The translations under genes and the position numbers were made by a program. Under the pieces are notes generated by a model. It made no database searches. It saw only the letters and a program-made list of their open reading frames with translations, and had not been told where the DNA came from. Of a DNA stretch of 64,000 nt, positions 42,877 to 51,238 are shown one piece after another. Position 1 is the stretch's first letter. Each line of letters opens with the position of its first letter. Origin of the DNA: Streptococcus parasanguinis (lineage in GTDB: Bacteria > Bacillota > Bacilli > Lactobacillales > Streptococcaceae); contig CAJJKY010000010.1 in assembly GCA_905188195.1 (NCBI GenBank), positions 1 to 64,000 of the forward strand, in the 5' to 3' direction.

Positions 42877-44913
42877 TTATTTTGTGTTCAATTGGTTGAA
42901 GGCTGCAACAGCGTTAGCTTTCGCTACAAGGCCTGCAAGAAGGGCCAAACGGTTGTTTTTAACCGCCTCATCTTCTGCCATCACCATAGTATTGTCAAAG
43001 AAGGCATCAATGACTGGGCTAAGAGCAAAGAGTTGAGTCAATTTGTCACTAGCTGCACCAGTCAATTCAAGCTCTTCAATTGCTTTAGCAAGAGCTTTTT
43101 CTTGATCATTTTCAAAGAGACTGGCATCGACCGCTACTGAAGCATCTGCTTTTTCTGCCAAGTTGAAAGCACGTGAGAGGGATTCAACAGCTGCCTTGTA
43201 ACCATCCGTCTTCGTAGCTTCTGAGAGAGCGTCAGCTACTTCCAACATATCTGCCACGACAAAGTTTGAACCAGCAAGAACAGCGTCTTTGATATCTTTT
43301 GCTGTGCGTCCCATCATCTTGTCCACACGCGCCTTGATGAAGTTGAGCACTTCTGCTTGATTATCATAAGAAAGGCTATCAAATGAAAGAGCGTAAAGGC
43401 TGTCAATCAACTCATCCATAGGGATATGCCAGCCAAAGGCATCCAAGATACGGACAATCCCTTGTGTTGCACGACGAAGCGCATAAGGGTCATTGGAACC
43501 TGATGGAATCAAGCCTACTGAGAAGAAGGAAAGGAGGGTATCCAATTTATCTGCAAGGGCAAGGATGGCACCAACCTTAGTCTCTGGAAGGGCTCCGTCT
43601 GCTGAATCAGGAAGGTAGTGCTCACGGATAGCTGTCGCTACCGCAGCATCTTCACCAGTGAGAAGGGCGTATTTTTCACCCATGATTCCTTGCAATTCAT
43701 CGAACTCTCCGACCATACCCGTCAAGAGGTCAAATTTGTAGATTTCAGCTGCACGAGCGACGGCTGCTCTTTCTTCAGCTGTCAAACCAGCTTGCTCAGC
43801 TAGTGACGCTGCAATGACACCAGCACGCGCCATGTGTTCTGAAAGAGAACCAATTTTTTCATGGAAGGTCACGTGTGCCAATTTAGCAACCAGGTCTTCA
43901 ATCTTAAGTTTTTGGTCTTCACGCCAGAAGAATTCACCATCTTCAAGACGTGCCACCAAGACTTTTTCATTTCCTCGAACGACATTTTCCAAGTGCTCAG
44001 CGTTCCCATTACGGACGGAGATGAAGTTTGGTTTCAGCTGACCATCAAGGTCACGTACAACAAAGTAACGTTGGTGTGTTTCCATTGATGTCACCAAAAC
44101 CTCTTCTGGAACGTCTAAATATTTAGTGTCAAAACTTCCCATAAAGGCAGTTGGGTATTCGACCAAGTTCAAGACTTCATTCAAAAGGCCTTCTTCGATT
44201 TGAACTTGAACACCTTGTTCTGCTTCGATAGCCTTGATTTGCTCACGAATCATGTTTTCACGTTCTTTGCTATCCGCAATCACGTAAACGGTACGAAGGT
44301 CTTCTTCATAAGAATCCGCATTGGTAATTTCCACTTCATGTCCAAGGAAACGGTGTCCACGACTCACACGTCCTGACTGGATATCCAAGAAATTAAGGTC
44401 AAGCGCTTCATCACCCAAAAGAACGATCAAGGTGTGAACTGGGCGAATGTATTCAAAGGTGTTGTTAGCCCAGTGCATGCTAACAGGGAAGGTCATTGAA
44501 GCAAGCACTTCTGGAAGGCCAGCCAAGACTTCTTTGGCAGGTTTTCCAGCTTCGTGCTTCGTAACATAAACGTACTCTTCCCCTTTGACTTCACGGAATT
44601 CGATATCGTCAACCGTCAAACCTTTCCCACGGACGAATCCTTGAGCCGCTTTTGAGAAGTTTCCATCTGCATCCAAGGCGATTTTCTTAGAAGGTCCTTT
44701 AAAATCTTCGGTCAAATCTGTTTGTTGATCCGCCAAACCAATCACACGGACAGCCAAACGGCGGGGCGTTGAGAAGGTTTGAATGCTTTCGTATGAAAGA
44801 CGGTTGTCATCCAAGAAGGCTGCCATTTTCTCACCCAGTTGTTTTTCACTTGGTGTGACAACGTAGGCTGGCAACTCTTCAAGTCCTAGTTCTACTAATA
44901 AGTTTTTTGTCAT
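42877..44913 (-). CDS. glyS: Glycyl-tRNA synthetase beta subunit
   Basis: A 678-residue beta subunit of the bacterial alpha2beta2 enzyme. It starts KNLLVELGLEELPAYVV and continues through the B3/B4-like and HD-like domains to a C-terminal anticodon-binding domain. It pairs with GlyQ upstream, but the two genes are separated by a 209-base gap holding structured element C, longer than the usual short spacer. Confidence 0.97.
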   Translation of the reverse strand: MTKNLLVELGLEELPAYVVTPSEKQLGEKMAAFLDDNRLSYESIQTFSTPRRLAVRVIGLADQQTDLTEDFKGPSKKIALDADGNFSKAAQGFVRGKGLTVDDIEFREVKGEEYVYVTKHEAGKPAKEVLAGLPEVLASMTFPVSMHWANNTFEYIRPVHTLIVLLGDEALDLNFLDIQSGRVSRGHRFLGHEVEITNADSYEEDLRTVYVIADSKERENMIREQIKAIEAEQGVQVQIEEGLLNEVLNLVEYPTAFMGSFDTKYLDVPEEVLVTSMETHQRYFVVRDLDGQLKPNFISVRNGNAEHLENVVRGNEKVLVARLEDGEFFWREDQKLKIEDLVAKLAHVTFHEKIGSLSEHMARAGVIAASLAEQAGLTAEERAAVARAAEIYKFDLLTGMVGEFDELQGIMGEKYALLTGEDAAVATAIREHYLPDSADGALPETKVGAILALADKLDTLLSFFSVGLIPSGSNDPYALRRATQGIVRILDAFGWHIPMDELIDSLYALSFDSLSYDNQAEVLNFIKARVDKMMGRTAKDIKDAVLAGSNFVVADMLEVADALSEATKTDGYKAAVESLSRAFNLAEKADASVAVDASLFENDQEKALAKAIEELELTGAASDKLTQLFALSPVIDAFFDNTMVMAEDEAVKNNRLALLAGLVAKANAVAAFNQLNTK

Positions 44914-44942
44914 GTTTTTTCTCCGAAAAATATCTTTTTTTT

Positions 44943-45076
44943 CCAGTTTGCCTTATGTGATTGGCACGCAAGCAACCGACTTCGTCGTTTCATTGCTAAA
45001 ATTGGAGCCTAAGGTCTCCAATTTTGCCTGGTATCGTTAGTTTCTCTAACGATACCTTTATCACTGCGGCAACTGG
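44943..45076 (-). repeat. Structured pseudoknot element, copy C, between glyQ and glyS
   Basis: Read on the minus strand: outer stem CCAGTTGCC/GGCAAACTGG, GTGAT/ATCAC, hairpin 1 GGTATCGTTAG/CTAACGATACC, hairpin 2 AAAATTGGAG/CTCCAATTTT with loop ACCTTAGG, hairpin 3 GCAA..CGAC-GAA-GTCG..TTGC, then TAAGG able to pair with the loop CCTTA. Order, spacing and loop are those of copies A and B, while almost every stem has different bases. It lacks their terminal inverted repeats and lies in the glyQS transcript. Confidence 0.7.
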
Positions 45077-45122
45077 TTCTGTAGGATTGCTCTATCAGTC
45101 AATCCCATCTAATACGCTCTTT

Positions 45123-46040
45123 TTATTCTTCCTCTTCTGCTAGGAGTTTGGCGCGTGTGGCTTCGTCAAGAAGTGGGTAACCAAGTTTTTTACGTTCTGC
45201 AACGAAGGTTTTGGCTACGACACGGGCCAAGTTACGGATGCGGGCAATGTATCCAGCGCGTTCTGTAACAGAAACAGCACCACGTGCATCTAGCAAGTTA
45301 AAGGTATGTGAACATTTCAAAACGTAATCATAGGCCGGGTGAACAAGACCCAATTCCAAAGCACGTCCTGCTTCTTTTTCAAATTTTTCGAAGTTTTCAA
45401 GAAGCATATCTTGGTCAGAAACTTCAAAGCTGTATTTTGAGTGTTCATATTCTGGTTGAAGGAAGATTTCTCCGTATTTAACGCCTGGAGCCCACTCAAT
45501 ATCGTAAACTGAGTCTACCTCTTGGATGTAAGAAGCCAAACGTTCCAATCCGTAAGTGACCTCAGAAGTTACCGGACCAGTTGCCAATCCACCAACTTGT
45601 TGGAAGTAGGTGAACTGAGTGATTTCCATACCATCAAGCCAAACTTCCCAACCTAGACCAGCTGAACCAGTTGATGGGTTTTCCCAGTTATCTTCAACGA
45701 AACGGATATCGTGTTCCAAAGGATTGATCCCCAATTTTTCCAATGATTCAAGGTAGAGCTCTTGGATGTTTGATGGTGATGGTTTCATGACCACTTGGAA
45801 TTGGTGGTGTTGGTAAAGACGGTTGGGGTTTTCTCCGTAACGACCGTCCGCTGGACGACGTGATGGCTCTACATAAGCCGCATTCCATGGCTCAGGACCA
45901 ATGGCACGAAGGAAGGTGTAAGGACTCATGGTTCCCGCACCTTTTTCGTTATCATAAGCCTGCATGAGCATACAACCCTGGTCATTCCAGTATTGCTGCA
46001 AAGTAAGGATGATTTCCTGGAAAGTCAATTTTTTAGACAT
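45123..46040 (-). CDS. glyQ: Glycyl-tRNA synthetase alpha subunit
   Basis: A 305-residue class II synthetase catalytic subunit. It starts MSKKLTFQEIILTLQQYW and has the family signatures QAYDNEKGAGTMSP and EPWNAAYVEPSRRPADGRYG, plus FQVVMKPSP. It is controlled by the T-box leader upstream. The 5' end of the gene, with its ribosome binding site, is duplicated about 170 bases upstream (46191-46244). Confidence 0.97.
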   Translation of the reverse strand: MSKKLTFQEIILTLQQYWNDQGCMLMQAYDNEKGAGTMSPYTFLRAIGPEPWNAAYVEPSRRPADGRYGENPNRLYQHHQFQVVMKPSPSNIQELYLESLEKLGINPLEHDIRFVEDNWENPSTGSAGLGWEVWLDGMEITQFTYFQQVGGLATGPVTSEVTYGLERLASYIQEVDSVYDIEWAPGVKYGEIFLQPEYEHSKYSFEVSDQDMLLENFEKFEKEAGRALELGLVHPAYDYVLKCSHTFNLLDARGAVSVTERAGYIARIRNLARVVAKTFVAERKKLGYPLLDEATRAKLLAEEEE

Positions 46041-46244
46041 GTTTTACTCCTTTTTCTATAATTTCTTGCGACACGAGTCTGCCTCGTCGATTTTACGAAG
46101 CAAGACGAGTTAGTACTGCGTCTAGCTCAGGCACCCTAGTGCTGAGCGTGTGGCAGTTCGACTGTAAGGAGGTCTCTGTCACTAACGCAGTGAAAGGTTA
46201 GTTTTTTTGACATTGAATACTCCTTATTCATAAAGTTTCTTGTG
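46018..46244 (-). repeat. Duplicated glyQ 5' block flanking a 120-base insert
   Basis: A 53-54-base block covering the glyQ ribosome binding site and first seven or eight codons occurs twice: 46018-46070 (the real start) and 46191-46244 (upstream copy), about 80% identical. Between them lie 120 bases (46071-46190) with inverted repeats GCTCAG/CTGAGC, CTGCGT/ACGCAG and CTCGTC/GACGAG. The upstream copy opens a 25-codon frame, MSKKLTFHCVSDRDLLTVEL and five more residues, from 46213 to 46136. Confidence 0.7.
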
Positions 46245-46255
46245 ACTTAGGATAC

Positions 46256-46452
46256 AAAAAGAACCGTGTCTCTGCTCCTAAGTCCTTTGACCTAGGGGCG
46301 TCAGAAACGCGGTTCCACCCTAATTTATTACTTCATTTTATCTTACTTTACTCAGCTTTTTACTGAGAGAAAGCGCCACTTGCTTACTTTGCTCTACTTG
46401 GCTCTCACTATCCCAAGCTCGCTAGAAAAACGCCGTAAGCCCTTCTTTCTTG
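46256..46452 (-). promoter_or_regulatory. Glycine T-box riboswitch of glyQS
   Basis: A T-box leader that senses uncharged tRNA-Gly. The T-box AGGGTGGAACCGCG is at 46308-46321 (minus strand). It can form an antiterminator, or else a terminator (GAACCGCG.. to ..CACGGTTC plus TTTTT at 46256-46313). The Stem I region (46370-46440) has a candidate GGC glycine specifier at 46375-46377 in AGTGGCGC. The specifier is inferred from position and gene. Confidence 0.92.
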
Positions 46453-46458
46453 ACTAGT

Positions 46459-46487
46459 ATTATAGCAGATTTTTAGTAACTTGTAAA
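46459..46487 (-). promoter_or_regulatory. glyQS promoter
   Basis: TTTACA, a 17-bp spacer and TATAAT on the minus strand, immediately upstream of the T-box leader. Confidence 0.8.
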
Positions 46488-46489
46488 TT

Positions 46490-46525
46490 AAAATCCGCAT
46501 GAAACAATCGTTTCATACGGATTTT
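46490..46525. terminator. Terminator of the surface protease gene
   Basis: AAAATCCGCATGAAA and TTTCATACGGATTTT form a long stem (one mismatch) with a short loop, about 25 bases past the protease stop codon. Arms begin and end with A/T runs, so it may work on both strands. Confidence 0.85.
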
Positions 46526-46550
46526 AGGCTAACAAACAAGGTTGTTTTTC

Positions 46551-49500
46551 TTATGGACGTCTCGCAGCTCTTGGTTTTTTACCATGAAGTTTTTTCTTGG
46601 CATTCTTCAAGGCTGTCAAAGCATCTTTCACATCTTGTTGGCTTGCTCCTGGATTTGAAAGGATAGTTTGTGCATCCTTGAAGGCTGCTAGGTAAGCTTC
46701 TTTTTCTTCATTTCCAGCATAGATGAATTTAGCATTCTTTTCTTGGAACTTCAATTCTTCCTTGATGTATTTTTCAAGGCTTGAAAAATCAGTTGCTTTC
46801 CCGTTTAATTTTCCTTCCGCACGGCTAAGCTCAGCAAGTGCTTGATTGATTTGTTCTTGTTTCACAGTCGGATCAACTGCAAGCAAGGCAACTGTTTGGA
46901 AAGCACGATCGTAGTCGCGACGTACTTTTTCTTTGGCATTGGCATAACGACCAGTTTTAGTCGTAGCATCGTAAGCCTGCATGGCTTCTTTCAAGGCCGC
47001 AACGTTTGAATCTTTCCCATCCAAAGCTTGGCTGGCAGCTTCAAGACTAGCTAGAGCTTGGTTGACTTGCTCTTGACTAACCTTGTTGGTCAAGGCTGCT
47101 TGGGCAGCTTGCAAGGCTTGATCATAGGCTTCCTTCTTATCCGCACTGGCATTGAAGTATTGCGCTGTCTTTGTAACATCTGCTTGGTTGTTCAAAGCAG
47201 CCAAGAGATCCACTTTTGAGATTACTCCAATACGATAATTATTGTTGCGTCCTGCGACAACTGAGATCACTGGTGCTTCCTCAGCTAGTTCATAGCCTGT
47301 AGGAAGAGTTGCAACCAAGGTATATTGACCAGTTGCTACAGATTTACCAAAGCCATTTTTACCATATTTTTCAGCTGGCAATACAAAGTTTTCACCATCT
47401 GCCCCTTTTAATACGATCGTAGCTGCTTTTGAAACCGGTTGATCAAAGCTGATGCTAACTGGTGCATATTCTAAAGTATTGGCAAGGAAAGCGATCGTTT
47501 GGAAACTATTATCCTCTGTCAAATCAAATTCTTGCGTCAAGCTACTGACAAATTTCACTTCTGTACGATCATACGTAAAGATTTCTGCAGTATAATGACC
47601 AAAGTTCAAGAAGTTAATATCTTTTGTCTTATCAACTGATACGTATTGACCATTGCTATCTTTGATTCGGTAAACATACATAGTATCCAAATCTTTGTTC
47701 GTTTTAGCGTCACGAACTGCAATTTGAACCCGACCACTATTTTGATCCCGAACTAAATCAGCTAGTGAAACATAATCTACGTTCCCCGCAAAGTCTTCTA
47801 CATAGTAGTAGATATTCTTCTTATCGATGTTTTCAGGAAGATCGAAGCTACCATCTGCATTGGCCTTGATCACATGGTAATTTTCAAGCGCACGTGTACC
47901 ATTCTTATCTTCACTGGTTTGGACCATTGTCCCTTTATCATCAAATGGGGTCACGTAGACGAGTTTTTCAGTTAAGATACCACCATCGCCAACATCTTTG
48001 GCTTTACGTGCTACAAACTGTTGAGCCCCATCTTTGAAACGGATATATCCAGATGTGATCACTGGTTTTTGAGTATCGACTTGAACCTTGAAGGTTGTTG
48101 ATTGCTCCTCAGCTCCAGGAACCATTGGTGTGTAACGAATGACATAATCATATACACCATCTGCTACTGCTTTCCCATTTGCATCGGTACCGTTCCAAGT
48201 AGTGTTATCTAGTGTGTAACTGCGTGGGTTCTTTTGGTCACCGTTGAAGAAGTTCTTACGATGGTCAGATGGAGTTCCTTCCCACAGCGGATTTTTATGT
48301 TCCGTATCGCTTGCTGCATAGACCGTTGCATGAAGGTTTTCAATGTTTCGAAGAGCAACCGTCTTGTATTCAACGAGGTCTTTATTTCCATCTTCATTTG
48401 GTGAAATGGCAATGCGAACATTTCCATTCTCATCTAGTTGAAGAGAATGTGTACCTTCCGCATTTTCTTCAATACCAAGAACGGTCATCCGACGACCATC
48501 TCGTTTTCCTTGTGTGAGGAGAAGGTCATTTTGAAGGGTAACAAGCGCAGAAACGTTGGCACTAGAGGAGATATTCAAATCTTTTGGAACATGATAGTAG
48601 AATCCATCTTTTCCTTCGCGAACCAAATCATAGATTGGTTTTTCAACAGCTGGAAGGTTTTGGAATTCTCCCTTGAATCCCATAAACGGCAAGCTGACCA
48701 CATCCCCATCATCTGCCGGATCGACAAAGCGAACAAATCCTTCAAGGAAATAGCCGTTCGGCATTTCTTTGCTCAACTCTTCTGTGAATTTACTTGTATC
48801 GACTTTCACCGTAACCGTTTCAGAGCTATGCGCTTTCACAGTTACTTCAGGCCAAGCAGTTTCTGTTAATTTACGTGGGCGGAGGGTAAATTTACCATCT
48901 TTCACTTCATCTGTGTCAGTATTCACCAACATTTTCAAGGTACGATCGGTATCTGAAATATTGTGAACCGTCACATCAAAGGTAAAGCTATCTCCAACGT
49001 TACCAAGAGTAACGCTTGGGTAGTTGTTTTCACCAGTCACATACAAGTCTGTTGAAACAGCCGCTGCTGTATCGACAACCCCTGCTCCTTGTTGGCGAGG
49101 AGAAGTATAAGCACCAGTTTCTTTGTTAACATGCGGTTTAGCCGTAGACATAATCAAGGCTTTGACAGTTGCAGAAACTTGTTCAGGAGTCAATTCTGGG
49201 TGGTTCTTCACAAGGTATTCTTTGACCAAAGCTGCCACACCTGCTACGTGAGGAGAGGCCATACTAGTACCACTCATATCCCCGTAGGTATTGTCATTCA
49301 AAGAAGAGAAGATATTCCCACCAGGTGCTGTGACATCTGGTTTCAACTGACCATCTGTTGTTACACCCCAGCTTGAGAAATCAGACAATTGGTCTGCTTC
49401 TGGAGATGGACGGTTGGCCATGGTATTGTTAAAGACAACTTTGTAAGATCCAGCTTTAAGAGCTTCTCCATAGCGTTTTGAAATGAAGACAGATGGAATT

Positions 49501-50969
49501 TTCTTAGCATCTCCATCAATTGCCATACCTAGGTTGGAGCCTTCCACATTATTGTAGACCAAGGCTCCTGCTGCACCATGATGGAAGGCATTGGCAATCT
49601 TTTCTGAGAATGGAATTTCCCCACGTTGGATTAAGGCCAATTTACCGGTAAGGTCTAGATCTTTAAAATCATCTTCTTTCCCAAGACCAACTGATACATA
49701 TTCGTACTCTTTGCCTTTTTCAAAATCAGCATCTGCAGCAGATTTACTGTAATCAAATTTTCCGTTATCCGCTTCTGCATTGCCTTCCAAACCTTTGACT
49801 TCAAAAACTTCTGTTGTAATGATGTTGTTATTGATAGAAGCAACAGAGATAGAGTCCTCTACCGTTGATGGATTTCCAACCAAACCGTAATCTGGATTTT
49901 CTGCTGCTGGTCTAGAATAACCATTCCCAAAAGTATTGCTATTTCCTGCAGAGATTAGGACAGATACCCCTTTAGCACGCGCTCGTTTAATGGCATCCAC
50001 AATATCTGAATCAGCATTGACCATAGAACCAGTAGTAGATCCAAGACTCATATTGATGGTATCGGCACCAAGAGCTACAGCATCATCAATTGCTTTTACA
50101 TAAAGGGCAGAACCCGTTGTTTTTTGACGATCTGAAAAGACACGCATAAACATAACTTGCGCTTCTGGTGCTACACCATAGATCTTTTCACCGTTTCCTG
50201 CTTCTTTATCAGGATTCCCTGTTGCAATCCCTGTAACGTGCATCCCATGGGAATCTCTTTCGGCCTCTTTGATATTGTCGGTCCCATCAAAGTAGTCATA
50301 AGCATAGACAACCTTGTCGTTGTACCATTTACCATAATCGATTCCTGCCGCTTTTTTAGCAGCTTCGATTTCTTCTTGATTTTTAAACTTAGCTTTTGAA
50401 GGATCGGTAATCCGAAGAACCTCGTGGTTCACATCCAAGCCAGAGTCGATGACGGCGACAACCATCCCTTCCCCTTTATAGCCTTGCTTCCAGGTTTGGG
50501 GAACAGTAATAATTTCGTCACTTTCGATGCTTTGAGGTTTTTCAGCTGCCTCATGGCGATTCGTTGTTTCTGAACTTGTCGCAGAAGCCACTTCTGTTGC
50601 TTTTTCTACAGGTTTTTCCGCTACTTCCGGTTTTGTTTCTGGAACAGTAGCTGCCTCTTTCGGAGCTTCTGTTTTTTCAACAAGAGCTGCTTCTGTTGCA
50701 TACGTTGTCTTTTCAGCAACTGTTGCTTCTTTTGCAACTTCTACTTTCTCACTAGCAACTGCTGTATTTGCTTCTCTTGCTTGTGAATGCTGTTCTCCAG
50801 CAGGTGCCTGTTGAGTAGTGGCTACAAGCTGTGTTCCAGCACTTGTTTGGCTGGCTGCTTGTTCTTCAGCACTCGCTTGTGCAGATCCAAATACCAAAAC
50901 AGCCCCTAATAAAACTGAGGCTACACCAAATTTGTATTTTCTTAATGAAAAACGTTCTTGTCTATTCAT
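46551..50969 (-). CDS. Large subtilisin-like cell-surface serine protease
   Basis: A 1472-residue S8 protease of the lactocepin/C5a-peptidase group. A YSIRK-type signal peptide (FSLRKYKFGVASVLLGA, cleavage after about residue 34) precedes a Glu/Ala/Thr-rich segment (35-150). The catalytic domain has Asp175 (VIDSGLD), His241 (DSHGMHVTG), oxyanion Asn343 and Ser569 (GTSMASPHVAG), with a protease-associated insert (about 430-520). Fn3-like and beta-rich domains follow, then three FIVAR-like helical repeats (about 1270-1455). The C terminus is basic (KKLHGKKPRAARRP) with no LPxTG sorting signal, so anchoring is probably non-covalent, as reported for pneumococcal PrtA. A VicR-type box lies upstream. 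Confidence 0.93.
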   Translation of the reverse strand: MNRQERFSLRKYKFGVASVLLGAVLVFGSAQASAEEQAASQTSAGTQLVATTQQAPAGEQHSQAREANTAVASEKVEVAKEATVAEKTTYATEAALVEKTEAPKEAATVPETKPEVAEKPVEKATEVASATSSETTNRHEAAEKPQSIESDEIITVPQTWKQGYKGEGMVVAVIDSGLDVNHEVLRITDPSKAKFKNQEEIEAAKKAAGIDYGKWYNDKVVYAYDYFDGTDNIKEAERDSHGMHVTGIATGNPDKEAGNGEKIYGVAPEAQVMFMRVFSDRQKTTGSALYVKAIDDAVALGADTINMSLGSTTGSMVNADSDIVDAIKRARAKGVSVLISAGNSNTFGNGYSRPAAENPDYGLVGNPSTVEDSISVASINNNIITTEVFEVKGLEGNAEADNGKFDYSKSAADADFEKGKEYEYVSVGLGKEDDFKDLDLTGKLALIQRGEIPFSEKIANAFHHGAAGALVYNNVEGSNLGMAIDGDAKKIPSVFISKRYGEALKAGSYKVVFNNTMANRPSPEADQLSDFSSWGVTTDGQLKPDVTAPGGNIFSSLNDNTYGDMSGTSMASPHVAGVAALVKEYLVKNHPELTPEQVSATVKALIMSTAKPHVNKETGAYTSPRQQGAGVVDTAAAVSTDLYVTGENNYPSVTLGNVGDSFTFDVTVHNISDTDRTLKMLVNTDTDEVKDGKFTLRPRKLTETAWPEVTVKAHSSETVTVKVDTSKFTEELSKEMPNGYFLEGFVRFVDPADDGDVVSLPFMGFKGEFQNLPAVEKPIYDLVREGKDGFYYHVPKDLNISSSANVSALVTLQNDLLLTQGKRDGRRMTVLGIEENAEGTHSLQLDENGNVRIAISPNEDGNKDLVEYKTVALRNIENLHATVYAASDTEHKNPLWEGTPSDHRKNFFNGDQKNPRSYTLDNTTWNGTDANGKAVADGVYDYVIRYTPMVPGAEEQSTTFKVQVDTQKPVITSGYIRFKDGAQQFVARKAKDVGDGGILTEKLVYVTPFDDKGTMVQTSEDKNGTRALENYHVIKANADGSFDLPENIDKKNIYYYVEDFAGNVDYVSLADLVRDQNSGRVQIAVRDAKTNKDLDTMYVYRIKDSNGQYVSVDKTKDINFLNFGHYTAEIFTYDRTEVKFVSSLTQEFDLTEDNSFQTIAFLANTLEYAPVSISFDQPVSKAATIVLKGADGENFVLPAEKYGKNGFGKSVATGQYTLVATLPTGYELAEEAPVISVVAGRNNNYRIGVISKVDLLAALNNQADVTKTAQYFNASADKKEAYDQALQAAQAALTNKVSQEQVNQALASLEAASQALDGKDSNVAALKEAMQAYDATTKTGRYANAKEKVRRDYDRAFQTVALLAVDPTVKQEQINQALAELSRAEGKLNGKATDFSSLEKYIKEELKFQEKNAKFIYAGNEEKEAYLAAFKDAQTILSNPGASQQDVKDALTALKNAKKKLHGKKPRAARRP

Positions 50970-50999
50970 AGAAACTCCCCTTATATTTTAATAGTAACT

Positions 51000-51005
51000 A
51001 TTATA
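51000..51005 (-). promoter_or_regulatory. -10 of the surface protease promoter
   Basis: TATAAT on the minus strand about 30 bases before the ATG; AAGGGGAG is the ribosome binding site. No clear -35 is visible, which suits activator dependence. Confidence 0.6.
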
Positions 51006-51042
51006 ACGCAAAATTATCTGAAAATTCATTCAAAAAACAAAA

Positions 51043-51059
51043 TGTAACACAAATGTAAC
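51043..51059 (+). promoter_or_regulatory. VicR/WalR-type box upstream of the surface protease
   Basis: TGTAAC-ACAAA-TGTAAC is a perfect match to the WalR/VicR consensus TGTWAH-N5-TGTWAH. It lies about 40 bases upstream of the -10. A third half-site TGTTAC follows at 51069-51074, giving also a perfect inverted repeat GTAACATT-TACG-AATGTTAC (51055-51074). Confidence 0.6.
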
Positions 51060-51185
51060 ATTTACGAATGTTACTAACTATTAATTTATTTTCGTTCGGA
51101 AAATTGCAAATTAGCATGGGAAAGTATTATAGAACATCTGTTTTTATTGGAGATTTAAAATTATTTAATCATTGAAAACATTTTA

Positions 51186-51215
51186 AAAACCGAGAACGAA
51201 ACTGTCCTCGGTTTT
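51186..51215 (-). terminator. Intrinsic terminator of the aldo/keto reductase operon
   Basis: AAAACCGAG and CTCGGTTTT form a 9-bp stem with a 12-base loop, about 25 bases past the reductase stop codon, with a T run on the minus strand. Confidence 0.82.
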
Positions 51216-51238
51216 CATTAATGAATAGAAATTCTCTC

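Noticed and set aside
46136..46213. A 25-codon peptide gene upstream of glyQ.
   Set aside because: It has a ribosome binding site, but it is explained by duplication of the glyQ start and has no sign of being a conserved peptide; reported as a repeat, not a gene.
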